From Rhodospirillaceae bacterium (GTDB taxonomy: Bacteria > Pseudomonadota > Alphaproteobacteria > MPNO01 > UBA830), in NCBI GenBank assembly GCA_002689465.1, contig NZGJ01000011.1, positions 15,997 through 56,838 of the forward strand: a DNA stretch of 40,842 bases, read 5' to 3'. The notes beneath the pieces are model-generated. The model was not told the origin of the DNA. It did not search any database and was given only the letters and a program-made list of their open reading frames with translations. Position numbers and translations under genes: made by a program. Shown here piece after piece: positions 26,959 to 35,616 of this stretch. Within the stretch, counting starts at the first letter, position 1. Every line of letters begins with the position of its first letter.

Positions 26959-28017
26959 ATGAACTGGAAAGATGCCGTTGTGGCCGTGGACGCCAATATC
27001 CGTGATGCGATGGCGGCGATCGACAAGGCGTCGATTCAGATGTGCCTGATTCTCAATAACGACCAAACCCTTTTCGGTGCGGTAACCGACGGCGATATCC
27101 GCCGGGCAATATTGCGCGGCGCGTCGCTCGACACGCCGGCGGTACAGATTGTGAGCAAGGCGCCGTATACAGAACCGGCGACCACCAGCCGGGAAACGCT
27201 TGAACGGCATATGTGGACGCGGAAAATCCGCCAGATTCCACTTCTGGATGAATCGAACCGTGTTGTCGACGTGGCCTATATCGACAATCTGTCCAGTATT
27301 TCCGAGCGCCGCCCCAACGACGTGATCCTGATGGCGGGCGGTATGGGAAAACGACTAAGGCCGTTGACCGAGGATCTGCCCAAGCCAATGCTGAAGGTCG
27401 GCGAGAAACCGATCCTGGAAACGATTATCTCGCGGTTTGTCGATCAAGGGTTTCAGAGCTTCAAGATTTCACTGAACTACCACGGAGATATGATCCGCGA
27501 CTATTTCGGTGACGGTAAAAAGTTTGATGCCGAGATCGAGTACCTGGAAGAGACCACTGCGTTCGGAACCGCCGGCGCGATCAGTCTGCTGAAAGAACCT
27601 CCGACGTCACCCGTTATCGTGATGAACGGCGACGTGCTGACGCAGGTCGATTTCCATAGCCTTCTGGCCTATCATGAGGAACACGATACAGTGGCGACGA
27701 TGGCGCTGCGCGAGTTTGGAATGCAGGTGCCGTTCGGTGTGGTCGATGTCGAAAATCACCGGGTGACGGCAATACATGAAAAGCCGAACAAGCAGTTTCT
27801 GGTAAACGCCGGTATCTATGTATTGTCTCCGGAGGTGATCGGCCTTGTGCCGACCGATCGGCGAAGCGATATGACCGACCTGTTCCAGACGCTGATCGAT
27901 ACCGGTCAGAATGTCACCGCTTTTCCGATCCACGAATACTGGATGGACGTGGGCCGTAAAAACGATCTTGAGCAGGCCACGGAAGATTACGACGCAATCT
28001 TCGGGTTGCGGTCCTAG
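26959..28017 (+). CDS. CBS-domain nucleotidyltransferase (PtmE-like)
   Basis: The 352-residue protein joins a pair of CBS motifs (about 1-115) to a nucleotidyltransferase domain with ILMAGGMGKRLRPLTEDLPK and a following PMLKVGEKP. The layout is that of Campylobacter PtmE, which makes GDP-glucosamine from glucosamine-1-phosphate and so starts the GDP-based legionaminate route; CBS domains may sense nucleotides. I infer the same job here. No PtmF or PtmA homologue (hexosamine supply) is visible, so these may be served by GlmS/GlmM elsewhere. ATG 26959 is 4 bases after the previous stop; an upstream in-frame start overlaps it heavily. Confidence 0.82.
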   Translation: MNWKDAVVAVDANIRDAMAAIDKASIQMCLILNNDQTLFGAVTDGDIRRAILRGASLDTPAVQIVSKAPYTEPATTSRETLERHMWTRKIRQIPLLDESNRVVDVAYIDNLSSISERRPNDVILMAGGMGKRLRPLTEDLPKPMLKVGEKPILETIISRFVDQGFQSFKISLNYHGDMIRDYFGDGKKFDAEIEYLEETTAFGTAGAISLLKEPPTSPVIVMNGDVLTQVDFHSLLAYHEEHDTVATMALREFGMQVPFGVVDVENHRVTAIHEKPNKQFLVNAGIYVLSPEVIGLVPTDRRSDMTDLFQTLIDTGQNVTAFPIHEYWMDVGRKNDLEQATEDYDAIFGLRS

Positions 28018-28030
28018 TCCCGTCGGCGAT

Positions 28031-29314
28031 ATGCCCAAAAAAGCGATCATCTATTTTACGAACGTTCCGTTCAGTCGCCGGGATTACGAGCGCTATGGCA
28101 TTGAATGGTGGCTGAATGCCGGGTTTTCCGTCACCGTTCTGGACGTGGGATATTTCGCTCTTCCCGCCCGGGACCCCAAGTGGGACGACGCAATGTACCG
28201 GAACGACAGCTTCGATCTTTCGGTTCTCCGTCGGAAGTCCGAGCTGAAGCGGTATCGGGCGATGTTGGCGGACGCGTCGCTGATTGTGGATTTGACGACG
28301 GCGCATGGGCATTCGCGCTGGAATCTGCCGGTTTTGCGCGCGATTTCTAAGTCGAAAACGCCTTGCATTCTTCTCTCTGTCAACGCCTACCCCGGCTATG
28401 ATCTTCCGCTCGCACAGTCGCGAGACTTGGCTGGAAAGATCGACATATTCCTTGCACGCTTGAAGTCGGCTGACCCGCTTAATTCCATTATTGCGCGGCT
28501 TCCATGCCGCTGGCTCGGCATAGAACCGGCCAACGCCGTGGTGTATGGCGGTCGAAGGAGCCGCAGGCGGATTACGACGGTTACGACGGATACGCTGGAG
28601 ATATCCGGTCATCATATGGATTACGATATTTTTCTCGATCAGGATTCTGAAATCAGCCTCGACAATACTGCCGTTTTCATTGACCAGGACCTGAGTGGAC
28701 ATCGCGAATTTGTCAGCAATAAAGCGTTCCATCAGATGGATACAGAGCAGTACTACCGGCTGCTTCGGAAAACGCTGGAGCGGGTTGAAAAAATTACAGG
28801 GCTCGAAATTGTAATTGCAAAGCATCCTCATGCATTATCTGCTGATCCAGAACGCTTCCTGCCGAACTGGCGTATCGTTCAGGGCCGAACGCTGGAACTT
28901 ATTCGAAGATGTCGGTTGGTGATTGCCCATAATTCTGCGGCCATCGCGTCTGTGGTCCTTAATCGTAAGCCGCTTCTTCTTGTTTTCAGCAAAGACTATA
29001 TCGATTCGTCGCATTGGAACCCGGTGTCTCACTATCCGCTTGCCGATGCGCTAGAACGAAATTGTCTGTATCTCGAAGACATAGCGGCGACAGATGACGA
29101 TGAATTTATGGCTGACCTGACGGCGGGATTCGACCCTTATATTGAGGATTACATTTCAGTTGGTCCGTTGCATCGGGAAAAGTTGTGGCCAATCATCGGC
29201 CGTGCGCTCGACGAGCATAAAATCATCAGCGGGCTTTCAATCCCAGCAGAACAAAAACCTGTGGGAGCAACGCAATACCAACCGGGAACTGAAAGTTTAG
29301 GTGAGTTGAGATGA
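28031..29314 (+). CDS. Unrecognised surface-glycan protein, possible GT-B glycosyltransferase
   Basis: I do not recognise a named family for this 427-residue protein. It starts MPKKAIIYFTNVPFSRRDYE and appears to have a Rossmann-like N-terminal half. The C-terminal half has VIAKHPHAL, RTLELIRRCRLVIAHNSAA and NRKPLLLVFSKDY, the nucleotide-sugar-binding pattern of GT-B enzymes and capsule proteins. No membrane segment or signal is clear. It begins 13 bases after the PtmE-like gene and overlaps the amidotransferase start (ATGA at 29311-29314). It may transfer the nonulosonic acid. The chosen ATG removes an in-frame extension overlapping the previous gene. Confidence 0.7.
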   Translation: MPKKAIIYFTNVPFSRRDYERYGIEWWLNAGFSVTVLDVGYFALPARDPKWDDAMYRNDSFDLSVLRRKSELKRYRAMLADASLIVDLTTAHGHSRWNLPVLRAISKSKTPCILLSVNAYPGYDLPLAQSRDLAGKIDIFLARLKSADPLNSIIARLPCRWLGIEPANAVVYGGRRSRRRITTVTTDTLEISGHHMDYDIFLDQDSEISLDNTAVFIDQDLSGHREFVSNKAFHQMDTEQYYRLLRKTLERVEKITGLEIVIAKHPHALSADPERFLPNWRIVQGRTLELIRRCRLVIAHNSAAIASVVLNRKPLLLVFSKDYIDSSHWNPVSHYPLADALERNCLYLEDIAATDDDEFMADLTAGFDPYIEDYISVGPLHREKLWPIIGRALDEHKIISGLSIPAEQKPVGATQYQPGTESLGELR

Positions 29315-30570
29315 CGGAACAGGTTAAATACGGGCTGCCGGCGGAGGTTAGGTTCTGCAAGAAATGCGTGATGTCCAACCAGCGGCCGAATTCTACGTCC
29401 GAATTCACTCACAAGGCCGATTCTCTGAAGCAAACGATACGTATCGATGATGAAGGTGTCTGCGACGCCTGCCGTGTCGCTGAACAGAAGGACTCGGCGA
29501 TCGACTGGGACACGCGCGAAGCCGAATTGCGCGATCTTTGTGACCGCTTCCGGCGCAACGACGGCACGTATGACTGCGTGGTGCCTGGTTCGGGTGGCAA
29601 GGACAGTTTTTATGCTGCGCACAAGCTCAAGTACGAATACGACATGCATCCGCTCACTGTTACGTGGGCGCCCCATATTCATACCGATTGGGGATGGAAG
29701 AATTTTGAAGCTTGGATTCATGCTGGATTCGACAATCTGCTGATGACCCCCAACGGCCGTGTTCATCGGCTCCTGACACGGCTTGCGACGGAACGGCTGT
29801 TCCATCCGTTCCAGCCTTTCATCTTCGGTCAGAAATCCCTCGCCCCGAAAAAGTCAGCGCTGTATGGCATCCCATTGGTTTTTTACGGTGAAAATGAAGC
29901 CGAATACGGCAACCCTCAGGCCGATACGCAAAACGCCCGTCGGGATTGGAAGTATTTCACAGCGAATGACCGTAACGAGATCTATCTCGGTGGTACGTCC
30001 ATTGCCGAACTCGAAGAGGATTTCGGCATCCATTCTTCCGAACTGCAGCCCTACCTTCCAGCAAACCCCAATGAATTGGAGCGCGTGAAGACCGAAGTGC
30101 ATTACCTTGGTTATTATCTGAAATGGCATCCGCAGGGCGCTTATTACTATTCTCAAGAGCATGGCGGGTTTCAGGCAGCGCCGGAACGGACGCCCGGCAC
30201 ATATTCGAAATACAACGGAATCGACGACAAGATCGACGACTTTCATTACTACACGACCTTCACCAAATTCGGCATCGGTCGCGCCACATATGACGCGTCG
30301 CAGGAAATCCGGAACGGTGAAATCGACCGCGAAGAAGCCGTTGCACTTGTCCGGCGGTTCGACGGCGAATTCCCGGACAGATTTGCCGAGGAAATTTTTA
30401 AATATCTTTCCATCGGCGAGAAAGAATTCCCCGCCGCCTCAGCGGTCTTCGACCACCCCGGCATGGACCGGGATTATTTTGCCGAACTGGAAAACCGGTT
30501 CCGGTCGCCGCATCTGTGGAGACGAGTAAATGATGCCTGGACCCTGAAGCATGCTGTCTGGCACGACTGA
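29311..30570 (+). CDS. N-acetyl sugar amidotransferase (WbpG/PseA family)
   Basis: This 419-residue PP-loop ATP pyrophosphatase fits the N-acetyl sugar amidotransferase family (WbpG, PseA). It should adenylate an acetamido group and replace its oxygen with ammonia to give an acetamidino group. The PP-loop is GSGGKDS (93-99). Two cysteine pairs, CKKC (16-19) and CDAC (51-54), probably bind zinc. In Pseudomonas O-antigen loci the same enzyme works with HisF- and HisH-like partners, and those partners follow here. The likely substrate is a legionaminic-type sugar or its nucleotide, from context. Start overlaps the upstream stop. Confidence 0.87.
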   Translation: MTEQVKYGLPAEVRFCKKCVMSNQRPNSTSEFTHKADSLKQTIRIDDEGVCDACRVAEQKDSAIDWDTREAELRDLCDRFRRNDGTYDCVVPGSGGKDSFYAAHKLKYEYDMHPLTVTWAPHIHTDWGWKNFEAWIHAGFDNLLMTPNGRVHRLLTRLATERLFHPFQPFIFGQKSLAPKKSALYGIPLVFYGENEAEYGNPQADTQNARRDWKYFTANDRNEIYLGGTSIAELEEDFGIHSSELQPYLPANPNELERVKTEVHYLGYYLKWHPQGAYYYSQEHGGFQAAPERTPGTYSKYNGIDDKIDDFHYYTTFTKFGIGRATYDASQEIRNGEIDREEAVALVRRFDGEFPDRFAEEIFKYLSIGEKEFPAASAVFDHPGMDRDYFAELENRFRSPHLWRRVNDAWTLKHAVWHD

Positions 30571-30598
30571 AATCGAACCGGTAAGCTTGTCCGGCGCC

Positions 30599-31369
30599 AT
30601 GGAGACATCGACCAACGTGCGACTGATCGCGCGGCTTGATGTAAAGGGGCAGAACCTTATTAAGGGCGTTCATCTTGAAGGGCTGCGCAAGCTTGGTGAT
30701 CCACAGACGTTTGCTAAGCGATACTATGAAGCCGGCATTGACGAGTTGATCTATATGGATGTCGTCGCCAGCCTTTATGGCAGGAATAACCTGACCGACG
30801 TTGTGCGCCATACTGCTGAGAACGTGTTCATCCCGATTACGGTGGGTGGCGGCATTCGGAGCGTCGAAGATGCCCGCACGATGCTGCGATCTGGCGCAGA
30901 CAAAATCGCGATCAACACGGCGGCTACCGGAAATCCAGATCTGATCGATGCGCTGGCGGCGTCATTCGGCGCCCAATGCGTTGTCCTGTCCGTCGAAGCG
31001 ATACGGCAATCCGACGGGCACTGGGAGGCTCATACGGATAACGGTCGTGAAAAGACAGGGCGCGACGTCGTCGAATGGGTGCAGGAAGCCGTAAGCCGTG
31101 GTGTCGGCGAAATTCTACTGACATCTGTCGACCGAGAAGGCACTCAATCCGGCTGTGACATCGACCTCGCCCGCGCCATCACGGACGCTGTAGATGTTCC
31201 GGTGATTCTGTCCGGCGGTGTGGGTAATCCTGACCATCTTGTGAAGGCGGTTCGCGATGGCGGCGCGGATGCGGTCGCCGTTGCCCATGTTCTGCACTAC
31301 GACAAGTTTACCGTTCCGGCCCTTCGCCAAGCCGCGAACGCAAACGGTCTCCGGGTCCGCCCGACATGA
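30599..31369 (+). CDS. HisF-like cyclase subunit of sugar amidination
   Basis: The 256-residue TIM barrel is HisF-like: [10 protein letters not shown] with Asp14, [19 protein letters not shown] and [13 protein letters not shown]. No his genes are nearby. Its place between an N-acetyl sugar amidotransferase and a HisH-like glutaminase makes it the HisF2-type partner in acetamidino formation, probably channelling ammonia. At the position of the second catalytic Asp of true HisF (Asp130, in VAIDA) it reads VLSVEA, with Glu133, supporting a non-histidine role; this alignment is by eye. ATG 30599 starts just before the barrel, whereas an ATG at 30551 would overlap the upstream gene. Confidence 0.83.
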   Translation: METSTNVRLIARLDVKGQNLIKGVHLEGLRKLGDPQTFAKRYYEAGIDELIYMDVVASLYGRNNLTDVVRHTAENVFIPITVGGGIRSVEDARTMLRSGADKIAINTAATGNPDLIDALAASFGAQCVVLSVEAIRQSDGHWEAHTDNGREKTGRDVVEWVQEAVSRGVGEILLTSVDREGTQSGCDIDLARAITDAVDVPVILSGGVGNPDHLVKAVRDGGADAVAVAHVLHYDKFTVPALRQAANANGLRVRPT

Positions 31370-32013
31370 CGGGAAGACCGTCGGTGACGATTGTCGATTA
31401 CGGCAGGGGCAATCTGTTAAGTGTCGGCAGGGCGTTCGAACAGGCTGGCGCGGATGTTGTCATTACCGACGACGCCAGGGTGATTGCGGAGGCGGCGCGG
31501 GTTGTCGTCCCCGGGGTTGGCGCGTTTGGAGATGCGATGAATGAATTATCTGCCCGTGATCTGATTGAGCCGCTGAAATCCTATGCGGGTACAGGCCTTC
31601 CAATACTCGGGGTCTGCGTCGGCATGCAAATTCTATTCGATGGCGGAGAGGAATTCGGCGAAAATGCCGGTCTCGGACTGTTGCCGGGCAGCGTGACCCC
31701 TATTGCGGGGCGCAGCAAGATGCGTTTGAAAATTCCACATATTGGATGGGATCGATTAATTCCGGCCAGTAGTTGGGACGGAACAATCCTCGCAGGGCTG
31801 GGCGATGATCCATATTGCTACTTCGTCCATTCTTTCGCGGCAGTACCGGAGAACCCGAGTGATTTGCTGTCGCAATCCGTATATGGGGACATCACCTTGA
31901 CGGCGGCGGTGCGCCGCGGGAATGTCTGGGGGTGTCAGTTTCATCCCGAAAAAAGCGGTCCGGTCGGCCTTAAGATTATCTCCAATTTTCTGGAATTGAC
32001 GCGAGTATCATGA
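31366..32013 (+). CDS. HisH-like glutaminase subunit of sugar amidination
   Basis: This class-I glutamine amidotransferase, 215 residues, should release ammonia from glutamine for the HisF-like partner. The triad reads as Cys84 in GVCVGMQ, His193 and Glu195 in CQFHPEKSG, and the oxyanion loop is VPGVGAFGDAM. Although it looks like HisH, the neighbours show the sugar-amidination version. It overlaps both neighbours by 4 bases (ATGA at 31366 and 32010), so stoichiometric coupled translation is likely. Confidence 0.87.
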   Translation: MTGRPSVTIVDYGRGNLLSVGRAFEQAGADVVITDDARVIAEAARVVVPGVGAFGDAMNELSARDLIEPLKSYAGTGLPILGVCVGMQILFDGGEEFGENAGLGLLPGSVTPIAGRSKMRLKIPHIGWDRLIPASSWDGTILAGLGDDPYCYFVHSFAAVPENPSDLLSQSVYGDITLTAAVRRGNVWGCQFHPEKSGPVGLKIISNFLELTRVS

Positions 32014-32690
32014 TCACCGGACACAAAGTCGCCGCCGTGATTGTCGGCAGGGGCGGATCGAAGGGTCTGCCGGGTAAGAACCTCGCTGACCTGGGCGGCA
32101 AGCCGCTAGTCGCCTGGAGCGTTACTGCGGCGGCGGGCGCTCAATTTGTCGATGTGGTGGCGGTTAGTTCGGACGATCCCGACATCCTGAATGCGGCCCG
32201 GATGGCGGGCTGCGAACGCACGATCAGGCGTCCGGATGCATTGGCCAGCGATATCGCATCGGTCCATGACACACTGGTCCACGCGCTTGACGAGCTTGAT
32301 TGGACAGACGGTTTCGTCGTGCTATTGCAGACGACGTCGCCATTACGGATAGCGGCAGATATCGACGCCTGTATACAGAGTTGCGTCGACGCGGATGCGC
32401 CCAGCGCGGTTACGGTGTCGGCGGTCTCAAAACCGCCGCAATGGATGTTCAGACTCGATAGCGCCTGCAAAATGGAACGTCTTATAGAAGACGATAGCGC
32501 TTATCGGCGTCAGGATACGGAGCCGGTGTACGCCCTCAACGGCGCGGTCTATGTTGCGCGCACGGATTGGTATCGGCGGCACCGGAATTTCATCGACGAC
32601 CAGACCGTCGCGAGGATCATGCCGGCGGAGCGGTCGGTGGATATAGACACCGAGATGGACCTGACCCTCGCCCGGGCCTTGGTCGCCTGA
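32010..32690 (+). CDS. CMP-nonulosonate synthetase (LegF/NeuA family)
   Basis: This 226-residue cytidylyltransferase activates a nonulosonic acid with CTP. It has RGGSKGLPGKN (14-24), then VSSDDPDI, LQTTSPLR, and late Asp-rich IDTEMDL, as in NeuA, LegF and PseF. With legB, legC, legG and legI upstream, CMP-legionaminic acid synthetase (LegF) is the best guess, and the amidino-sugar may be its true substrate. It closes the overlapping block that begins at the glycosyltransferase-like gene, and is followed by a 53-base gap with a new ribosome site. Confidence 0.85.
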   Translation: MITGHKVAAVIVGRGGSKGLPGKNLADLGGKPLVAWSVTAAAGAQFVDVVAVSSDDPDILNAARMAGCERTIRRPDALASDIASVHDTLVHALDELDWTDGFVVLLQTTSPLRIAADIDACIQSCVDADAPSAVTVSAVSKPPQWMFRLDSACKMERLIEDDSAYRRQDTEPVYALNGAVYVARTDWYRRHRNFIDDQTVARIMPAERSVDIDTEMDLTLARALVA

Positions 32691-32743
32691 GACTGCACGG
32701 GACCCGTCCCGGTATGAATTTCTTAATTTAGGGAGAACTCACG

Positions 32744-32920
32744 ATGTCGGACATACTCAAAGGCAATTTCAAAACAAAAACTGTTGTTTCTGTATCTCAA
32801 GGTGACGATCCAGAACGGCTCGAAGACCGTTTTGAACGCGAGGCGCTAAAAAAGCTCGGTGGTTCGATAGCTTTCGTGCGCAAAAAAAAGGTCAAGTGGG
32901 CCGATAAGGTCGACGACTGA
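32744..32920 (+). CDS. Small protein of unknown function (58 residues)
   Basis: The reading frame starts MSDILKGNFKTKTVV and ends with a lysine-rich stretch, AFVRKKKVKWADKVDD. A very good AGGGAGAA lies nine bases before the ATG, and the frame fits the 273-base gap between the CMP-sugar synthetase and the Maf-like gene. It is charged, with no membrane segment. I do not recognise a family. It may be an accessory to the neighbouring Maf or radical SAM proteins, or a small acceptor or regulator, but there is no direct evidence. Confidence 0.65.
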   Translation: MSDILKGNFKTKTVVSVSQGDDPERLEDRFEREALKKLGGSIAFVRKKKVKWADKVDD

Positions 32921-32963
32921 TCCGGAAACGAACGGTCCATCGAAGGATAGCGCCTGAACAAAA

Positions 32964-33998
32964 ATGATCTACGAATCGGAAAAAAAGGGCGGACTTGCCC
33001 GCAAGTTGCTCGACCATATGGGGCAAATTACGCAGGACCGTCATGGCAATCTGGCGCGCGCCAATGCGCGGGCCAATTTGGCGCGCAAAGGCGCTGGCCA
33101 ATCCCTTGCGGCTCTTCGCGGGCAACCGGTCGGCGCTGGTGAACGAGCGCTGGTGATCGCCGCCGGTCCGTCGATCCGGCGGCAGGACACGTTGCGCAAA
33201 GTCGTCGAAAACGGCTTCGAAGGCGCGATTATCGCCACCGAATCGGCAATGCGTGGCTGCCTGCTTAACGGAATTATACCTGACCTTGTTGTCACGCTCG
33301 ATCCGCACGTGACGCGTATCGTCCGGTGGTTTGGCGACCCTGCGTTGTCTGAAAGCGCACTTGCCGATGACGACTATTTCCGCCGCCAGGAACAGGACGA
33401 GGCGTTTGCCAGCGAAATGCGGGCGAACGAGGAAATACTCAGACTGCTCGACGAACACGGCCGCGGTATTAAGATCGCGTTGGCGAGCTCCGCTTCGGAC
33501 GTCGTTGTTTCCCGCGTTATCGACTGCGGGATGGATATTTACTGGTGGAATCCGATGCTGGACGATCCCGACGAGCCGGAGAGCATTACAGCGGGCATGA
33601 TGGCGGAAAACGGCTGGCCCTGTGTCAATGCGGGTGGAAATGTCGGCACCGCGGCGTGGATGATGGCGACCGAGGTGCTGGAGAAACAGACGGTTGCGCT
33701 GACAGGAATGGATTTCGGGTATTACAGTGACACCGCGTATAAGAACACGCAGTATTACACCGAAGCTGTTGCGTTGGTCGGCGAGGACAATCTGGACAGT
33801 CTGTTCGTCCGTTTTGACAATCCGCATTACGATGCCTGGTTTTTTACCGATCCAGCCTATCTCTGGTATCGGGAGAGTTTTCTCGAGCTGGTAGCGGATT
33901 CCGACTCTAAGACGGTCAACTGCACCGAAGGCGGTGTACTGTTTGGCCCCGGCATCGACGTTTTTACCCTAAACGAATTTCTGACCGCGACACCGTGA
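32964..33998 (+). CDS. Maf/DUF115 family protein
   Basis: The 344-residue protein resembles the Maf (motility-associated factor) / DUF115 family, which has an MptE-like fold and is tied to transferring nonulosonic acids to flagellin. Typical parts are ERALVIAAGPSIRRQDTL, AIIATESAMRGCLLNGI, PDLVVTLDPH and the later GGNVGTAAWMMA and TGMDFGYYSD. It is shorter than full flagellar Maf proteins, which add flanking domains. No flagellar genes are in view, so flagellin as target is inference. The ATG start has no strong ribosome site. Confidence 0.8.
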   Translation: MIYESEKKGGLARKLLDHMGQITQDRHGNLARANARANLARKGAGQSLAALRGQPVGAGERALVIAAGPSIRRQDTLRKVVENGFEGAIIATESAMRGCLLNGIIPDLVVTLDPHVTRIVRWFGDPALSESALADDDYFRRQEQDEAFASEMRANEEILRLLDEHGRGIKIALASSASDVVVSRVIDCGMDIYWWNPMLDDPDEPESITAGMMAENGWPCVNAGGNVGTAAWMMATEVLEKQTVALTGMDFGYYSDTAYKNTQYYTEAVALVGEDNLDSLFVRFDNPHYDAWFFTDPAYLWYRESFLELVADSDSKTVNCTEGGVLFGPGIDVFTLNEFLTATP

Positions 33999-34024
33999 CG
34001 ACAGCCCTCACCAAAGGATAAGCT

Positions 34025-35596
34025 ATGGCTAAAGTGCTCTTAATAAATCCGATCGTTCGCGAAGAAGACGTCCCGCGACACGTACCGTATGGAATCGCTC
34101 TACTCGCTGCGATTGCGATGGATAACGACCATCAGGTCCAGGTCTATGACGCAAATGCCTGGCGTCTGGGAGACGACGTACTTGTGCAGGTGCTGCAGGC
34201 GGATGATTGGGACGTGATCGCGATGGGCGGCATTACCACCGCTTACGGATCTATAAAGGCAATCTGCAAGATCGCCGAGGAATGTTGCCCGGATGCGGTC
34301 ATCATGCTGGGTGGTGGCGTGCTGACGTCGCTACCCCGGGATATGATGACATTTTTGCCCCAGGTCGATGTCGGTGTCATCGGTGAGGCCTTTGTAACCT
34401 TTCCAGAATTGCTCGAGATGATAGACGGCGGCGAAACGGCCTGGGAGAAAATACCAGGCACGATTTCACGTAAAGACGACGGTGATTTCAAGCTTGGTCC
34501 CATGCGCACCCTGCTTGAAGATATCGACACTATTCCCTATCCGGCTTGGGACCTATTCCCTCTCGAAGAGGTTTATTTTAAGAACAGCGAGGTGTTGTTT
34601 TCCGAAGAAGGCATGCTCGCGTCTCGTCGTCTGGATATCAATGCGTCCTATGGGTGCAGTATGATCTGCCGGTATTGCTATCATCTCGGCATCGCCGGAG
34701 ATATGCGCTACGAGACAGATGAAGACGGTGTTGTCCAGATCAACTTCGATCAACCTGGTGCGTATTCGCGAGCCAGCCGGTACCACAGTCCCGAATATAT
34801 CGTCGGCATGGTCAAGCATTGCTACGATAAATATGGCATCAATTTCATCGGGTTCCTGGATGAAAACCTGATGACAATGGACCAGGCGTCCGGACGCACG
34901 TGGTTGAGTGAAATCTGCCGGTTGTGGCACGAGAACGGTCTCGCGCCGGAATACGAATATGATGAAAACGGCGACATGAAGAGCTGGACCGGCGTTCACT
35001 GGTCGGGCACCAGTCATGCCACATTGTGCAACCCTGAAATCCTCAAAACGATGCGGGCGGCGGGCTGCTCACATCTGGTCTATGGCTACGAATCGTTCGC
35101 GCCGCATGTTATGAAGCTGATTGGGAAGGGGGCCACGCCAAAGACAAATGTACGCAGCTTTTTCTGGACGCTGGATGCTGGCATTCGTCCGATACCCAAT
35201 CAGATTATCGGCTTTCCCAACGAGGATTTCGATGCCATTCGTATGAACATGGATGCGTGGGAAGAGCTCGGCATTGTGGTCAAGCCGCACTTCGCGACCC
35301 CGTATCCCGGATCGGAATGGTTCACGGTCAACCGAGATGACATCGCGGCGCAATACGGCGGCGATCTTGAAGCCTTCATCGAGGATCTCGGCGATGCCAG
35401 CAAAATTTCCGCGACAATCTGCAAGAACTTCAACGCGATCGAACTGTTGGGTCTTCGTGAAATGATGCTGACCGGCGATCGCCGCCAGATCGACCACTAC
35501 GAAGATATCTGGCGGCGCAATCACAACATACCTGACGGTTCCCCGTCGACGCTCTGGGAAACGGCGGAAACGAAAGCGGTCTTCGGCAGAAGCTGA
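34025..35596 (+). CDS. Cobalamin-type radical SAM enzyme
   Basis: This 523-residue protein has an N-terminal cobalamin-binding-like Rossmann domain (about 1-135), with MLGGGVLTSLP and VDVGVIGE motifs. A radical SAM core follows, its cluster cysteines Cys211, Cys215 and Cys218 in the CSMICRYC motif. The usual DxHxxG B12-ligand motif is not obvious, so the corrin may bind without a histidine ligand. Such enzymes often methylate unreactive carbons or rearrange rings. Its substrate is unknown, but placement between Maf-like and KdsB-like genes suggests a sugar. It begins 26 bases after the Maf-like gene. Confidence 0.85.
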   Translation: MAKVLLINPIVREEDVPRHVPYGIALLAAIAMDNDHQVQVYDANAWRLGDDVLVQVLQADDWDVIAMGGITTAYGSIKAICKIAEECCPDAVIMLGGGVLTSLPRDMMTFLPQVDVGVIGEAFVTFPELLEMIDGGETAWEKIPGTISRKDDGDFKLGPMRTLLEDIDTIPYPAWDLFPLEEVYFKNSEVLFSEEGMLASRRLDINASYGCSMICRYCYHLGIAGDMRYETDEDGVVQINFDQPGAYSRASRYHSPEYIVGMVKHCYDKYGINFIGFLDENLMTMDQASGRTWLSEICRLWHENGLAPEYEYDENGDMKSWTGVHWSGTSHATLCNPEILKTMRAAGCSHLVYGYESFAPHVMKLIGKGATPKTNVRSFFWTLDAGIRPIPNQIIGFPNEDFDAIRMNMDAWEELGIVVKPHFATPYPGSEWFTVNRDDIAAQYGGDLEAFIEDLGDASKISATICKNFNAIELLGLREMMLTGDRRQIDHYEDIWRRNHNIPDGSPSTLWETAETKAVFGRS

Positions 35597-35616
35597 TTTC
35601 TGCGGGGCTAAACGTC

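Noticed and set aside
30599-32013. Histidine biosynthesis hisF-hisH pair
   Set aside because: No other his genes are present; context with sugar amidotransferase and a Glu in place of a catalytic Asp point to sugar amidination.
32892-33827. A 311-codon minus-strand frame antisense to the Maf-like gene
   Set aside because: The plus strand has a convincing Maf/DUF115 protein, and the antisense frame has no known motif.
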